Assembly: GCF_005937885.2 (NCBI RefSeq)
Contig: NZ_CP042176.1
Location: 6,877,501 to 6,941,500 of the forward strand
DNA: 64,000 bases
Direction: 5' to 3'
From: Bradyrhizobium sp. KBS0727
GTDB lineage: Bacteria > Pseudomonadota > Alphaproteobacteria > Rhizobiales > Xanthobacteraceae
Each line of letters opens with the position of its first letter. Positions within the stretch are counted from its first letter, which is position 1. The position numbers and the translations under genes are program-made. Below are positions 1 through 9,040 of the stretch, piece by piece. Below the pieces are notes generated by a model. That model saw nothing but the letters and a program-made list of their open reading frames with translations, did no database searches and was not told the DNA's origin.

Positions 1-350
1 ATGTGATCCCGTCAGGAAGGTACATTGACGCGTGGCTGCGGCGCCGCTGAGCCCTGAGGAGTGCCGCGCGACCTGCATGACCGTATGTCTCCTTTGAGAC
101 ACGCAGGCTGATGGTGATGATGCCTGTTGATAGGGGTAGATCGGAAGTCATCGGCGGACGGTCAAAACGGCGCGATTGACCCGGAGCGATCAATGACCCG
201 GTCTGCCGCTTGCTAACGCGGTCCCAGTCAATGCCGCACGGTCTGGAGTTGGATGACCACAGCGGTTGGGTCGGATGTCACGGTCTATGGCCATAGCGCC
301 CGGCGCGTCACGCGCCCGTCTAGACCGCTCTCCCGCGCGAGCTTAGCAAG
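1..350. other. Non-coding flank, nothing recognised
   Basis: I see no gene with plausible codon use here on either strand. It lies beyond the 3' end of the anion transporter gene. It contains several scattered copies of short words such as TCAATG and GACCCGG, but no clean terminator hairpin with a T-tract. Confidence 0.5.
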
Positions 351-1802
351 CTAAATGTGCCCAAGCAGCATCCACCACAGGGGGCCGATGAAAAGCCAGA
401 TCGCCAAATAAATGACGCTCATGATGAAACCGATCTTCCACCACTCGGCCTGCGTGACATATCCGGCTCCGAACATGACTGGTCCGGAACCAATCGCATA
501 TTGTGTCAAGCAGCCGTAGATGTTGCTCAGACTCCCGAGCGCGATCGCTCCGGCGAACGGAGGTATTCCTGCCGCAATCATCAGAGCGAGCGAGAGCGGG
601 AATAAGGCGCTGATATGAGCGGTTGCACTTGCAAAGAAGTAGTGGGAATAGAAATATATGGTTGCAACGAGCACGTAAACAACGATGAGGCGATATCCCT
701 GAAGGTACACGCCCAGCTCTCCTCCGAACCATGAGACCATGCCGTATTCGTTCAACTTGGCCGCGAACATGATCAGTAGCCCGATCCAGATCATGGTGTC
801 CCAGGCCGATTTCTCATTGAGAGCATCATCCCAGGTCAGGACACGGGTGATGAACATTAAGCAAACGCCGATGGCTGCTGCGAGGGTGGCGCTGATCTTC
901 AATTGCTCGCCAAAAACCCACAACACCAAAAGGCCTAAGAAGATCGCGGCCGTGATGATCTCATTCGAAGACATCGGGCCCATCGTCGCGAGCTCCCGCT
1001 TGGCTAGCGCAGGCGCATCGGGCGTCTGCACGATGTCTGGCGGAACAAGCCACAAAAGTGTCACCGGAATTACCAGCAGACAAAGGAATCCAGGAACGAA
1101 AGCGGCCGCTGCCCAACCAATCCAGGTTATCGTCGCTCCTTGATCTGCTGCCAGCTTGACCGAAAGCGGATTGCCCGCCATGGCCGTGATAAACATACCG
1201 GCGGTAATGATGTTGGCATGGAACGCGCAAAGGATCAGATACCGACCAACCCTCGTCCGCGATTCAGTATTAGGCTCGCTGCCGAGCACTTCAGAAATCG
1301 CGCGAGTGATGGGCAGCATGACGCCACCCGCCCTGGCCGTGATGCTCGGCATTGCCGGAGCGATAATTAATTCTGTTAAGGCAAGACCGTAACCGAGGCC
1401 GATTGTGCGTTTCCCGAGCAAACGCATAAACAGCAACGCAATGCGGCGGCCCAGTCCGCTTTTGATCACGCCCCGTGAAATAAAGAAGGCAAGCATGACG
1501 AGCCAGACCAAATCGGTCCCAGTTGCGTCCACAACCGCGCTAAAGGGAATAACCCCGAGAAGGGTTGCTATCGTCGCACCAATCAGTGCTACAGCCGACA
1601 TCGGTAGCGGCGCGAGGATAATCCCGGTTATTGTTGCCACGAAGATTGCGAACATTTGCCAGGCTTTGACGTTCAATCCATCTGGTGCGGGGATGAACCA
1701 GAGAATGAAGCCGATGGCCAAAGGTACGATGAAGTTGCCCGCTTTGGCCAGATTGGCGAAGGCTGCTGCCTGTCTTGTCGCTTCCGCTTGCGTCGAACTC
1801 AT
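351..1802 (-). CDS. DASS-family organic-anion (dicarboxylate-type) transporter
   Basis: A 483-residue hydrophobic protein with about 12 predicted membrane segments, the usual size for the divalent anion:Na+ symporter family (CitT / plastidic 2-oxoglutarate-malate translocator branch). Family landmarks are visible: the HANIITAGMFITAMAGNPL stretch in the middle, FFASATAHISALFP, and YAIGSGPVMFGAGY near the C-terminus, corresponding to the paired ion/substrate hairpin regions. I take the ATG at 1802 because GGAGGAC sits just upstream; an in-frame GTG at 1814 is possible. It follows the dehydrogenase gene by 37 bases, so the pair is probably one operon importing and oxidising a C3/C4 hydroxy acid. 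The exact substrate cannot be read from the sequence. Confidence 0.9.
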   Translation of the reverse strand: MSSTQAEATRQAAAFANLAKAGNFIVPLAIGFILWFIPAPDGLNVKAWQMFAIFVATITGIILAPLPMSAVALIGATIATLLGVIPFSAVVDATGTDLVWLVMLAFFISRGVIKSGLGRRIALLFMRLLGKRTIGLGYGLALTELIIAPAMPSITARAGGVMLPITRAISEVLGSEPNTESRTRVGRYLILCAFHANIITAGMFITAMAGNPLSVKLAADQGATITWIGWAAAAFVPGFLCLLVIPVTLLWLVPPDIVQTPDAPALAKRELATMGPMSSNEIITAAIFLGLLVLWVFGEQLKISATLAAAIGVCLMFITRVLTWDDALNEKSAWDTMIWIGLLIMFAAKLNEYGMVSWFGGELGVYLQGYRLIVVYVLVATIYFYSHYFFASATAHISALFPLSLALMIAAGIPPFAGAIALGSLSNIYGCLTQYAIGSGPVMFGAGYVTQAEWWKIGFIMSVIYLAIWLFIGPLWWMLLGHI

Positions 1803-1839
1803 CGCGTCCTCCACTCAAGCCATCTCTATGTCTTCGGCG

Positions 1840-2796
1840 CTATTGCTTCAACTTCGCAAGGGCACTCTCTGACGCGGCCTTGACGATTTCGGCACTCTGT
1901 CGCAGTCCATCCTTCTCGTGATCGTTCAGTACCGGATAAGCCATCAGCCTTGCGCCTTGTCCATTGACCAGCATTGGCAGAGACAAGCACACATCGGCTA
2001 CACCCTCGACTTCTGGATGCACCACGGCCACGGAAAGAATCAAATCGCTGTTGTGGAAAATTGCTTGGCAAATCCGAGCAATCGCACTCGCGATGCCGTA
2101 ATGAGTGGCCCCCTTACCCTCCTTGATTGCCTTCGCCGCTTCGTGAACAGATCGAAGGACAAGATCTCGGCTCGCTCCGCTCAATTCCTTCCCCGTCCGT
2201 GACAAGAAGGTTTCAAGCGGCATGCCGGAGACCGTCGCTCCCGACCAATGGATGATGGCTGACTCGCCGTGCTCTCCGAGCATGTAGGCATAAACCGAAG
2301 GGGCCACTACACCCAATCTCTCGGAAAGCAGAGTTCTGAGCCGCGCCGTGTCGAGCTCAGTGCCGGTGCTGATCGCCCGTTCACGCGGCAATCCCAGATG
2401 CTGCTGAACCACGCAAGCAAGAACGTCGCAAGGGTTGGTCGCGACGAGATAGATGGCATCCGGTGCATATCGCGAGATTTGGTCTACGATGTCTCGGATA
2501 AGCCGGGCGTTGGTTTGCACAAGGTCGAGGCGGGTCTGTCCCGGCTTGACCCCGGCACCCGCCGTGATCACGACAATGTCCGCATTCTTCGCGTCAGAGT
2601 AGTCACCCGCGCGGAAATCAGCCGACCGCCAGATGGCCGCCGCATGGGCCAAATCGAGTACCTGCCCCTCGGCTCGAACGGGATCGACGTCGATCAAAAC
2701 AATCTCAACGCCGGGGATGCTGTAACAAGCGAAGAGTGCAGCGGAGCCTCCCACGAGACCTGCACCCACGATAGCAATTTTATGCTGTGTGATCAT
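1840..2796 (-). CDS. L-lactate/malate dehydrogenase family oxidoreductase
   Basis: A 318-residue NAD-dependent 2-hydroxyacid dehydrogenase. The Rossmann motif GAGLVG is at 11-16, the mobile-loop Arg at R89 in KPGQTRLD, the NPCD segment at 121-124, the catalytic relay Asp and substrate Arg at D149 and R152 in LDTARLR, and the catalytic His at H176 in GEHGES. These mark the LDH/MDH superfamily, and GEHG favours the LDH branch. The residue that separates LDH (Gln) from MDH (Arg), immediately before KPG, is V83, so the substrate is uncertain. The start has a good ribosome site (AGGAGA). It heads an operon with the DASS transporter and faces an HdeA-like gene across an FNR/FixK-type box. Confidence 0.88.
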   Translation of the reverse strand: MITQHKIAIVGAGLVGGSAALFACYSIPGVEIVLIDVDPVRAEGQVLDLAHAAAIWRSADFRAGDYSDAKNADIVVITAGAGVKPGQTRLDLVQTNARLIRDIVDQISRYAPDAIYLVATNPCDVLACVVQQHLGLPRERAISTGTELDTARLRTLLSERLGVVAPSVYAYMLGEHGESAIIHWSGATVSGMPLETFLSRTGKELSGASRDLVLRSVHEAAKAIKEGKGATHYGIASAIARICQAIFHNSDLILSVAVVHPEVEGVADVCLSLPMLVNGQGARLMAYPVLNDHEKDGLRQSAEIVKAASESALAKLKQ

Positions 2797-2840
2797 CGGA
2801 ATCTCCTATTGAGATTCCAGCCAGGTCCTTCAACCAAGCA

Positions 2841-2854
2841 TTGATCTAGATCAA
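2841..2854. promoter_or_regulatory. FNR/FixK-type box
   Basis: TTGATCTAGATCAA is a perfect 14-base palindrome that matches the FNR/FixK consensus TTGAT-N4-ATCAA exactly. It lies between the divergent dehydrogenase (start 2796) and HdeA-like (start 2917) genes. Its centre is 69 bases from the HdeA-like start codon, which suits activation from about -41.5 with a short leader, and 51 bases from the dehydrogenase start. Low-oxygen control is an inference from the site alone. Confidence 0.7.
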
Positions 2855-2916
2855 AGCTGTCAGACGTAGTTGGATTGTTGTCCGCACTACCTGGTAGAAT
2901 AGAGAGGAGAAGACGA

Positions 2917-3213
2917 ATGCAGTGCTCTTTCCTGGCTGGCTTTTTGCTTATCGCGCTCCTGATCTCCCCCGCACATGCACAGGTCCGTATCGATGTCTCG
3001 AAAATCACCTGCGATCAGATGCGAAGCAAAATGGCGAACCCGGTTGCGGTTGCGCTCTGGCTGAACGGTTACTATGCCGGCAAACGCAACGATCCCACCA
3101 TTGATGTGATCTCATTAGACCGCAATGCCGAGAAGGTCTCAGAATATTGCGCATCTAACCCTGAGGTGACCTTGATGAAGGCAATCGAGACCACGGTCGG
3201 AGCGGAAAAATAG
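2917..3213 (+). CDS. HdeA/HdeB-family periplasmic protein
   Basis: A 98-residue protein. The first 22 or so residues are a signal peptide ending in AHAQ. The mature part carries the HdeA/HdeB hallmark with two cysteines: TCDQM near residue 38, VALWLNGYYAGKR around 50, and VSEYC around 79, which would form the single disulfide of the family. E. coli HdeA is an acid-activated periplasmic chaperone; the role here is inferred from family. The ATG at 2917 was chosen because AGAGGAGA lies 6-12 bases upstream and the signal peptide begins there; the longer reading from 2875 has no ribosome site. It faces the dehydrogenase across the FixK-type box. Confidence 0.85.
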   Translation: MQCSFLAGFLLIALLISPAHAQVRIDVSKITCDQMRSKMANPVAVALWLNGYYAGKRNDPTIDVISLDRNAEKVSEYCASNPEVTLMKAIETTVGAEK

Positions 3214-3383
3214 TCGAAGCGCATTTCGCCGAAAACACCACCCTGGCAGCCGAACCCGTTTGGCGAAAACATGACGACACAAAATTTCTCTTTTTCTTTT
3301 CGCTGCCACCTGTGATTGACGCCATCCTTCGCACCGGCATACCATGCCCGCCGATCCGCTAGAGATCGTTGGGAGGAATGAGA

Positions 3384-5555
3384 ATGACACGTTCGCCGCG
3401 CGTTGATTCCGCTTGCCGTTTCCCTGAAACCTCAGCCTGTCTGCATCGACCCGCACGCGTTGCGCAGGCGGCGATTGCGATCGCGCTGGGCCTTGCGCTA
3501 TCCGCCGGCGCCGCGTTAGCGCAAACCAAGGGATCCGCCGATCATATCAAGGCCGTTACCTCGGCGGTCGACAGCGCGTCCATCAAGGCCAACGCGGCGA
3601 CATCGAACGACTGGCCGACCATCGGCCTCGACTACGCCGAGACTCGGTTTTCGAAGCTCAACCAGATCAACACTGAAAACGTCAAGAAACTGGGGCTGGT
3701 GTGGAGCTACAGCCTCGATTCATCGCGCGGCGTCGAGGCGACACCGGTCGTGGTCGACGGCATCATGTATCAGACCGCGTCGTGGAGCGTGGTGCACGCC
3801 ATCGACGCGCGCACTGGCAAGAAGATCTGGAGCTTCGACCCCGGCGTCGATCGCGAGAAGGGCTACAAGGGCTGCTGCGACGTCGTCAACCGCGGCGTCG
3901 CCGTCTACAAGGGCAAGGTGTTCGTCGCCGCCTATGACGGCAGGCTGATCGCGCTTGATGCCGCCACCGGCGCCAAGGTGTGGGAGAAGGACACGCTGAT
4001 CGATCACGATCATTCCTACACCATCACCGGCGCGCCCCGCGCCTTCAACGGCAAGGTCGTAATCGGCCAGGGCGGCGCGGAATATGGCGCGCGCGGCTAT
4101 GTCACCGCCTACGATACCGAGACCGGCAACCAGGCCTGGCGCTGGTTCACGGTGCCCGGCGATCCGTCAAAGCCGTTCGAAGACGCTTCGATGGAAGCGG
4201 CCGCCAAGACCTGGGATCCGGCCGGCAAATACTGGCTCAACGGTGGCGGCGGCACGCCGTGGGACAGCATGACCTACGATCCCGATCTCAATCTCGTCTT
4301 TATCGGCACCGGCAACGGCTCACCGTGGAACCGCAAGGTGCGCAGCCCGTCCGGCGGCGACAATCTCTATCTGGCGTCGCTGGTGGCGCTGAATGCCGAC
4401 ACCGGAAAATACGTCTGGCACTATCAGGAAACGCCCGGCGATCACTGGGACTATACGTCGACCCAGCCGATGATCCTGGCCGACATCAACATCGACGGCG
4501 CGCCGCGCAAAGTGATCCTGCATGCGCCGAAGAACGGTTTCTTCTTCGTCATCGACCGCACCAACGGCAAGTTCATTTCGGCGAAGAACTTCGTCGACGT
4601 GAACTGGGCCACCGGTTACGACGCCAACGGACGGCCGATCGAAGTGCCGGCGGCGCGCGGCGATGCGCCGTACGACAGCATTCCCGGCCCGTACGGTGCC
4701 CACAACTGGCACCCGATGTCGTACAATCCGCAGACCGGCCTGGTCTATCTGCCGGCGCAAGGCGTGCCGCTCAATCTCACCCCGGAAAAATCAGTCGTTC
4801 AGAACGCGCCGACGCCCGGAAAATTCGGTGGCACCACCGGCTGGAATGTCGGCATGATACTGAACGCCGAGCCGCCCAAGGCCCCGGCGTTCGGCCGGTT
4901 GATCGCCTGGGATCCGGTCAAGCAGAAGGAAGCCTGGCGCGCCGAATATGTGGCGCCTTGGAACGGCGGCACGCTGACCACCGCGGGCAATCTGGTGTTC
5001 CAGGGCACCGCCGACGGACGCTTCATCGCCTACAACGCGACGTCAGGCGAAAAGCTGTGGGAGACGCCGACCGGAACCGGCGTGGTCGCGGCGGCCTCGA
5101 CCTACCTGATCGACGGCAAACAGTATGTCTCGATCGCGGTCGGCTGGGGCGGCGTGTTCGGGATCGCGGTACGCGCAACCGAGCTGCAGAGCCCGGGCAC
5201 GGTCTATACCTTCGCGGTCGACGGCAAGGCGCCGCTGCCGGCTTTCGTGAAGTACCAGACCGAAGGGCTGCTCGCGGGCGTCAAGTATGACCCGCAGGAC
5301 GTGCCCGACGGCACCGCGATCTATGTCGCCGCCTGCGTCACCTGTCATGGCGTGCCGGGCGTCGACAAGGGCGGCAATGTCAGGAACCTCGGCTACGTCT
5401 CGCCGGAGACCATCACCAACCTGAAGGACTTCGTGTTCAAGGGCCCGTTCCGCGACCAGGGCATGCCCGATTTCAGCGGCAAGCTGACGGAAGCGGATGT
5501 GGTGAAGATCCAGGCCTTCATCCAGGGCACCGCCGACGCGATCCGGCCGAAGTGA
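3384..5555 (+). CDS. Quinohemoprotein (PQQ and heme c) alcohol dehydrogenase
   Basis: A protein of about 723 residues: a signal peptide ending AALAQ, an eight-bladed PQQ propeller of about 550 residues, and a C-terminal cytochrome c domain with CVTCH near residue 650. This is the type II quinohemoprotein alcohol dehydrogenase layout (periplasmic oxidation of alcohols, electrons to cytochrome c). The adjacent-cysteine disulfide over PQQ is seen in GCCDVVNRG. The active-site Asp is in DHWDYTST; the Asp found two residues later in lanthanide enzymes is Thr here, which points to a Ca2+ enzyme. GGAGG before two near-adjacent ATGs favours 3384 over 3378. No PQQ synthesis genes or separate cytochrome are nearby. 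Confidence 0.92.
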   Translation: MTRSPRVDSACRFPETSACLHRPARVAQAAIAIALGLALSAGAALAQTKGSADHIKAVTSAVDSASIKANAATSNDWPTIGLDYAETRFSKLNQINTENVKKLGLVWSYSLDSSRGVEATPVVVDGIMYQTASWSVVHAIDARTGKKIWSFDPGVDREKGYKGCCDVVNRGVAVYKGKVFVAAYDGRLIALDAATGAKVWEKDTLIDHDHSYTITGAPRAFNGKVVIGQGGAEYGARGYVTAYDTETGNQAWRWFTVPGDPSKPFEDASMEAAAKTWDPAGKYWLNGGGGTPWDSMTYDPDLNLVFIGTGNGSPWNRKVRSPSGGDNLYLASLVALNADTGKYVWHYQETPGDHWDYTSTQPMILADINIDGAPRKVILHAPKNGFFFVIDRTNGKFISAKNFVDVNWATGYDANGRPIEVPAARGDAPYDSIPGPYGAHNWHPMSYNPQTGLVYLPAQGVPLNLTPEKSVVQNAPTPGKFGGTTGWNVGMILNAEPPKAPAFGRLIAWDPVKQKEAWRAEYVAPWNGGTLTTAGNLVFQGTADGRFIAYNATSGEKLWETPTGTGVVAAASTYLIDGKQYVSIAVGWGGVFGIAVRATELQSPGTVYTFAVDGKAPLPAFVKYQTEGLLAGVKYDPQDVPDGTAIYVAACVTCHGVPGVDKGGNVRNLGYVSPETITNLKDFVFKGPFRDQGMPDFSGKLTEADVVKIQAFIQGTADAIRPK

Positions 5556-5559
5556 CGAA

Positions 5560-5638
5560 GTCATTCCGGGGCGATGCGCAGCATCGAACCCGGAATCTCG
5601 AGATTCCGGGTTCGCGCTAACGCGCGCCCCGGAATGAC
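5560..5638. repeat. Interspersed palindromic repeat
   Basis: Long inverted repeat: GTCATTCCGGGGCG at the left end is mirrored by CGCCCCGGAATGAC at the right end, with an inner palindrome around CCCGGAATCTCGAGATTCCGGG. Repeats of this form are scattered between genes in Bradyrhizobium and its relatives (from memory). It directly follows the alcohol dehydrogenase stop codon and could fold at the end of that mRNA. Confidence 0.75.
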
Positions 5639-5652
5639 GGCACTCTCCAAAC

Positions 5653-5687
5653 AAAAAGGGCTGCGCGAGACGATCGCGCAGCCCTTT
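5653..5687. terminator. Bidirectional rho-independent terminator
   Basis: AAAAAGGGCTGCGCGA and TCGCGCAGCCCTTTG form a strong stem of about 12 base pairs with a short loop, preceded by an A-run on one side and followed by Ts on the other. It sits between the convergent alcohol dehydrogenase and binding-protein genes and can serve both. Confidence 0.8.
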
Positions 5688-5709
5688 GTCGTTGAAGGCG
5701 AGACCAACC

Positions 5710-6909
5710 TCAGAACATCAGATTGTCCTTCACCAATACCCAGCGGCCCTTCTGGATCTGCTGCACCTGGGTGATGGTGGTGGCGAGGTGGTCAGTCTTG
5801 GAGAACTTGGTCGGCGGCGAGTTGAAGATGTCGAGGAACTTGTCGCCGGACTCCAGCGCATCGAGCATCTTCTGGCCGGTCAGATCCTTGCCGGCCTTGT
5901 TGGCGTAGAAGGCAAACGTCTCTACCGCGTTGTAGCCGATGATGGCCTGGGTATTGGCGTCGGTGCCGAACATCTTCTTGTAGTTGGCGAGCCACTCCTT
6001 CACCTTGCCCTTGGCCGTATCCTCGTAGGGAATCTCGAATCCCGACGCGGCGTACAGCCCTTCCACGGCTTCCTTGCCGAGCGCCGGCACTTCAAGCACG
6101 TTAACGGGCGTGGCGCCGAGGAAGGTCACGTCCCATCCGAGCTTCTTGGCTTCGCCCATCGCCCCGATCGGTTCGCGGATCACCGCGCCGAGCACGACCA
6201 GGTCGCAGCCGTCGGATTTCATCTTGGCGATCTGGGCGCTGAAGTCGGAGGCGCCGCGCTTGTAGCTGGTCACCGAAGCCGCCGGCACCTTCATCGCCGC
6301 GAGCTGCTGGTTGAAGCCGTCGAGCACGTTTTTGCCGTACTCGTCGTCCTGATGCATGATGCAGGGCTTCTTGAAATTCTTCAGCTCCATCATGTATTTG
6401 AGCGCGGCGCGGGTGCTCTCGACATAGGGCAGCAGGTTATTGAACTTCAGCCTTTCCTGCGGCTTGGCCGGATCGAACTTGAAGGTGAATTCGGCCGCCG
6501 TCAGCGGAAACAATTGCAGCACGCCGGCATCGAACAGGATGTCCTGCGCGGCCAACACGGTCGGCGAACCCATCGGGCCGACCATGGCGAAGATCTTGTC
6601 GCGCTCGACCATCTTCTGCGACGCCAGCACCGCCTTTTTCGGATCGTAGCCGCTGTCCTCGAGAATCAGCTTGATCTTGCGGCCGTTGATGCCGCCCGCC
6701 GCATTGATCTCCTCCACCGCCATCTTCATGCCGTTGGAAACCGGAACGCCCCAGAACTTGATCGGGCCGGACAGATCCTGATGGGTGCCGATCACGATCT
6801 CGTTGGCCGAGATGCCTTCATTGGTAACCTTGGTCTGGGCTGCGGCCGGCAGATGGGTCAGCGCAAGGGCGCTCACCGCAAGGCCCAACGCAACAAGCGA
6901 TTTCGACAT
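5710..6909 (-). CDS. LivK-type ABC transporter substrate-binding protein
   Basis: A 399-residue periplasmic protein with a signal peptide ending in PAAAQ and the type I periplasmic-binding fold of the branched-chain amino acid receptor family: EIVIGTHQDLSGPIKFWGVPVSNGMKMAVEEINAAGG at the N-terminus and a long region with GRKIKLILEDSGYDP. AGGAGG precedes the start. It lies downstream of, and in the same direction as, the LivHMGF and acyl-CoA ligase genes, so it is probably their receptor. The neighbouring acyl-CoA ligase suggests an aromatic or fatty carboxylate ligand rather than an amino acid; this is inference. Confidence 0.9.
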   Translation of the reverse strand: MSKSLVALGLAVSALALTHLPAAAQTKVTNEGISANEIVIGTHQDLSGPIKFWGVPVSNGMKMAVEEINAAGGINGRKIKLILEDSGYDPKKAVLASQKMVERDKIFAMVGPMGSPTVLAAQDILFDAGVLQLFPLTAAEFTFKFDPAKPQERLKFNNLLPYVESTRAALKYMMELKNFKKPCIMHQDDEYGKNVLDGFNQQLAAMKVPAASVTSYKRGASDFSAQIAKMKSDGCDLVVLGAVIREPIGAMGEAKKLGWDVTFLGATPVNVLEVPALGKEAVEGLYAASGFEIPYEDTAKGKVKEWLANYKKMFGTDANTQAIIGYNAVETFAFYANKAGKDLTGQKMLDALESGDKFLDIFNSPPTKFSKTDHLATTITQVQQIQKGRWVLVKDNLMF

Positions 6910-7017
6910 TGCAAACTCCTCCTGTTTGGCCCGTGTTGAGCGAAGGCTGGGGCCTTGTGATCCTTCGCCGTTTTCAAAAACAGCTCCGATGCAAGATTCG
7001 AAGCAAGGTGCGATGGC

Positions 7018-8856
7018 TCACGCCACCGCCCGTTCGCGATACATGGCGTCGATCTCCGCGGCGTAGCGCTTGTTCACGAAGCTGCGCTTCAGCTTCATGG
7101 TCGGCGTCAATTCCTCGTCCTCCGGCGTCAACTGGCGCTCGATCAGGAAGAAGCGCTTGATGGTCTCGACCCGGGCAAAATTGACGTTGACCGCCTCGAT
7201 CTCACGCTGGATCAGGTCCTGGATCTCGGCCGCACGGCACAGGCTGGCATAGTTGGTAAAGGGAATGTCGTGGTCCTGCGCGAACTTCTCGACATTCTCC
7301 TGATCGATCATGACCAGACAGGTCAGATACGGCCGCTTGTCGCCGATCACCACGGCGTCGGAAACGTAAGGCGAGAACTTCAACTGGTTCTCGATCTCCG
7401 ACGGCGTGATGTTCTTGCCGCCCGAGGTGATGATGATGTCCTTCATCCGGTCGGTGATCTTGACGAAGCCTTCATTGTCGATCGAGCCGACGTCGCCGGT
7501 ATGCAGCCAGCCCCGCGCGTCGATGGTCTCGGCGGTCTTTTCCGGCTGGTTCAGGTAACCCATGAACAGGAAATCGCCCTTGATCAGGATTTCGCCCTGC
7601 GGGGAGATCGCCACCTCGCCCCAGGGCGCGGCCTTGCCGACCGAACCGAGCTTGATGCGATCGTACGGCATCACGGTGGCAACGCCGCAATTTTCGGTCT
7701 GGCCATAGACCTCACGCATGTCGAGGCCGAGCGCGAGATACCAGCGGATCAGCTCCGGCGCGATCGGCGCAGCACCGGTAAAGGCCAGCCGGCAACGATC
7801 GAGGCCGAGCATGCGGCGGATATTGCGGAACACCAGCCAATAGGCGGCGCGATTGGCCAGTTGCAGCGACAGCGGCGGCGTGTCGCCCGCCAGCCGGTAG
7901 TCGGCCATGCGGTTGCCGATGGCGAGCGCGCGGCGGTACATCCAGTTCTGGAGCGACGTCGCATCCTTCAGCGCGATCGTGATGCCGGAATAGAATTTCT
8001 CCCAGATCCGGGGCACGGCGAGGAAGGCGGTCGGCTGCACCTCGCGCAGATTGTCCGGCACGGTTTCCGGGCTTTCGGCAAAGTTCATCACCGATCCCAG
8101 CGCCAGCGAGATGTAGTAGCCGCCGACCCGCTCGGCGACATGGCAGAGCGGCAGGAACACCAGCCGCTCTTCGGCATCGGTCGACGGGAACAGGTCGTTG
8201 GCGTGGCGCATCTGATGGGTGACGCTGCGGTTGGAATGCATCGCGCCCTTCGGCGGGCCCGTGGTCCCCGACGTGTAGACCAGGATGGCGAGATCGCTGG
8301 CACCACGGCTGCCGACCATCGCATCCCACAGCGCTTCGTTACCTACCGCATGGTTACGCCCGAGCGCCATGAATTCGGCCAGCGACATCACCATGGGGTC
8401 GTTGAAGCCGGAGAGGCCTTCCATGTCGAAGACGATGACCTTCTGGAGCGTCGGGCAACGCGACCGGCAGCTCAGGATCTTGTCGAGTTGCTCCTCGTCC
8501 TCGGCGAAGATCACCCTGGTCGAGGAATCGTTGACGAGATATTCGACCTGCGCCGAGGAGTCGGTCGGATAGATCCCGGACGAAACGCCGCCGGCACAGA
8601 GGATGCCCATGTCGGCATACACCCATTCCGGCACCGCGTTGGAAATGATCGAGGCGACGTCGCCGGGCTTGAAGCCCGTGGCATGCAGGGCGTAGGCGAT
8701 GTCCTTGGAGATCTGCAGCCATTGCCGCCAGCTCGTCGGCTGCCAGATCCCGAACTTCTTTTCGCGGATCGCCGGCCGGTCGCCGCGCGTCTCCACGCCG
8801 AGCAGAAAACTCTTCGCGATCGTGTCGGCGACCGTCAGCACTGCCGGTCTGGCCAT
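7018..8856 (-). CDS. Long-chain-type acyl-CoA ligase (AMP-forming)
   Basis: A 612-residue member of the ANL adenylate-forming superfamily. The phosphate-binding loop reads LVYTSGTTGPPKGAM, the adenine/hinge segments are VYGQTEN and LHTGDVGSIDNEGFVKITDRMKD, and a C-terminal lysine-containing region follows (TPTMKLKRSFV). It activates a carboxylic acid to its acyl-CoA through an acyl-adenylate. Length and motifs resemble the large FadD15/long-chain type. The ATG at 8856 is preceded by GGAGGAAG; the longer in-frame reading to 8934 has no such site. It sits between the ABC transporter genes livF and the binding protein, which suggests that the imported acid is trapped as its CoA ester. Confidence 0.92.
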   Translation of the reverse strand: MARPAVLTVADTIAKSFLLGVETRGDRPAIREKKFGIWQPTSWRQWLQISKDIAYALHATGFKPGDVASIISNAVPEWVYADMGILCAGGVSSGIYPTDSSAQVEYLVNDSSTRVIFAEDEEQLDKILSCRSRCPTLQKVIVFDMEGLSGFNDPMVMSLAEFMALGRNHAVGNEALWDAMVGSRGASDLAILVYTSGTTGPPKGAMHSNRSVTHQMRHANDLFPSTDAEERLVFLPLCHVAERVGGYYISLALGSVMNFAESPETVPDNLREVQPTAFLAVPRIWEKFYSGITIALKDATSLQNWMYRRALAIGNRMADYRLAGDTPPLSLQLANRAAYWLVFRNIRRMLGLDRCRLAFTGAAPIAPELIRWYLALGLDMREVYGQTENCGVATVMPYDRIKLGSVGKAAPWGEVAISPQGEILIKGDFLFMGYLNQPEKTAETIDARGWLHTGDVGSIDNEGFVKITDRMKDIIITSGGKNITPSEIENQLKFSPYVSDAVVIGDKRPYLTCLVMIDQENVEKFAQDHDIPFTNYASLCRAAEIQDLIQREIEAVNVNFARVETIKRFFLIERQLTPEDEELTPTMKLKRSFVNKRYAAEIDAMYRERAVA

Positions 8857-9040
8857 GCTCGCTTCCTCCCTCTCTCGCCTGCCCCGAACGCCGTTTACCG
8901 GTCTTTTCGAAGCAGGCCCCCAATTTAGCCCCAACCCACCGGGAACGCCATGCGCTTAACTGTCATCCTTACGGCCAATGCCTTCGACGCCAGTATCGCT
9001 ACCGCCGGATCTCTGCCGCCAGGTCTCTATCGCCAGGTCT

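Noticed and set aside
3980..5290. Second long plus-strand frame inside the alcohol dehydrogenase gene
   Set aside because: Out-of-frame reading of the same DNA; Arg-rich and without motifs, whereas the other frame has the full PQQ and heme c signatures.
7270..8928. Long plus-strand frame opposite the acyl-CoA ligase
   Set aside because: Antisense shadow in GC-rich DNA; His/Arg/Asp-rich with no recognisable motif.
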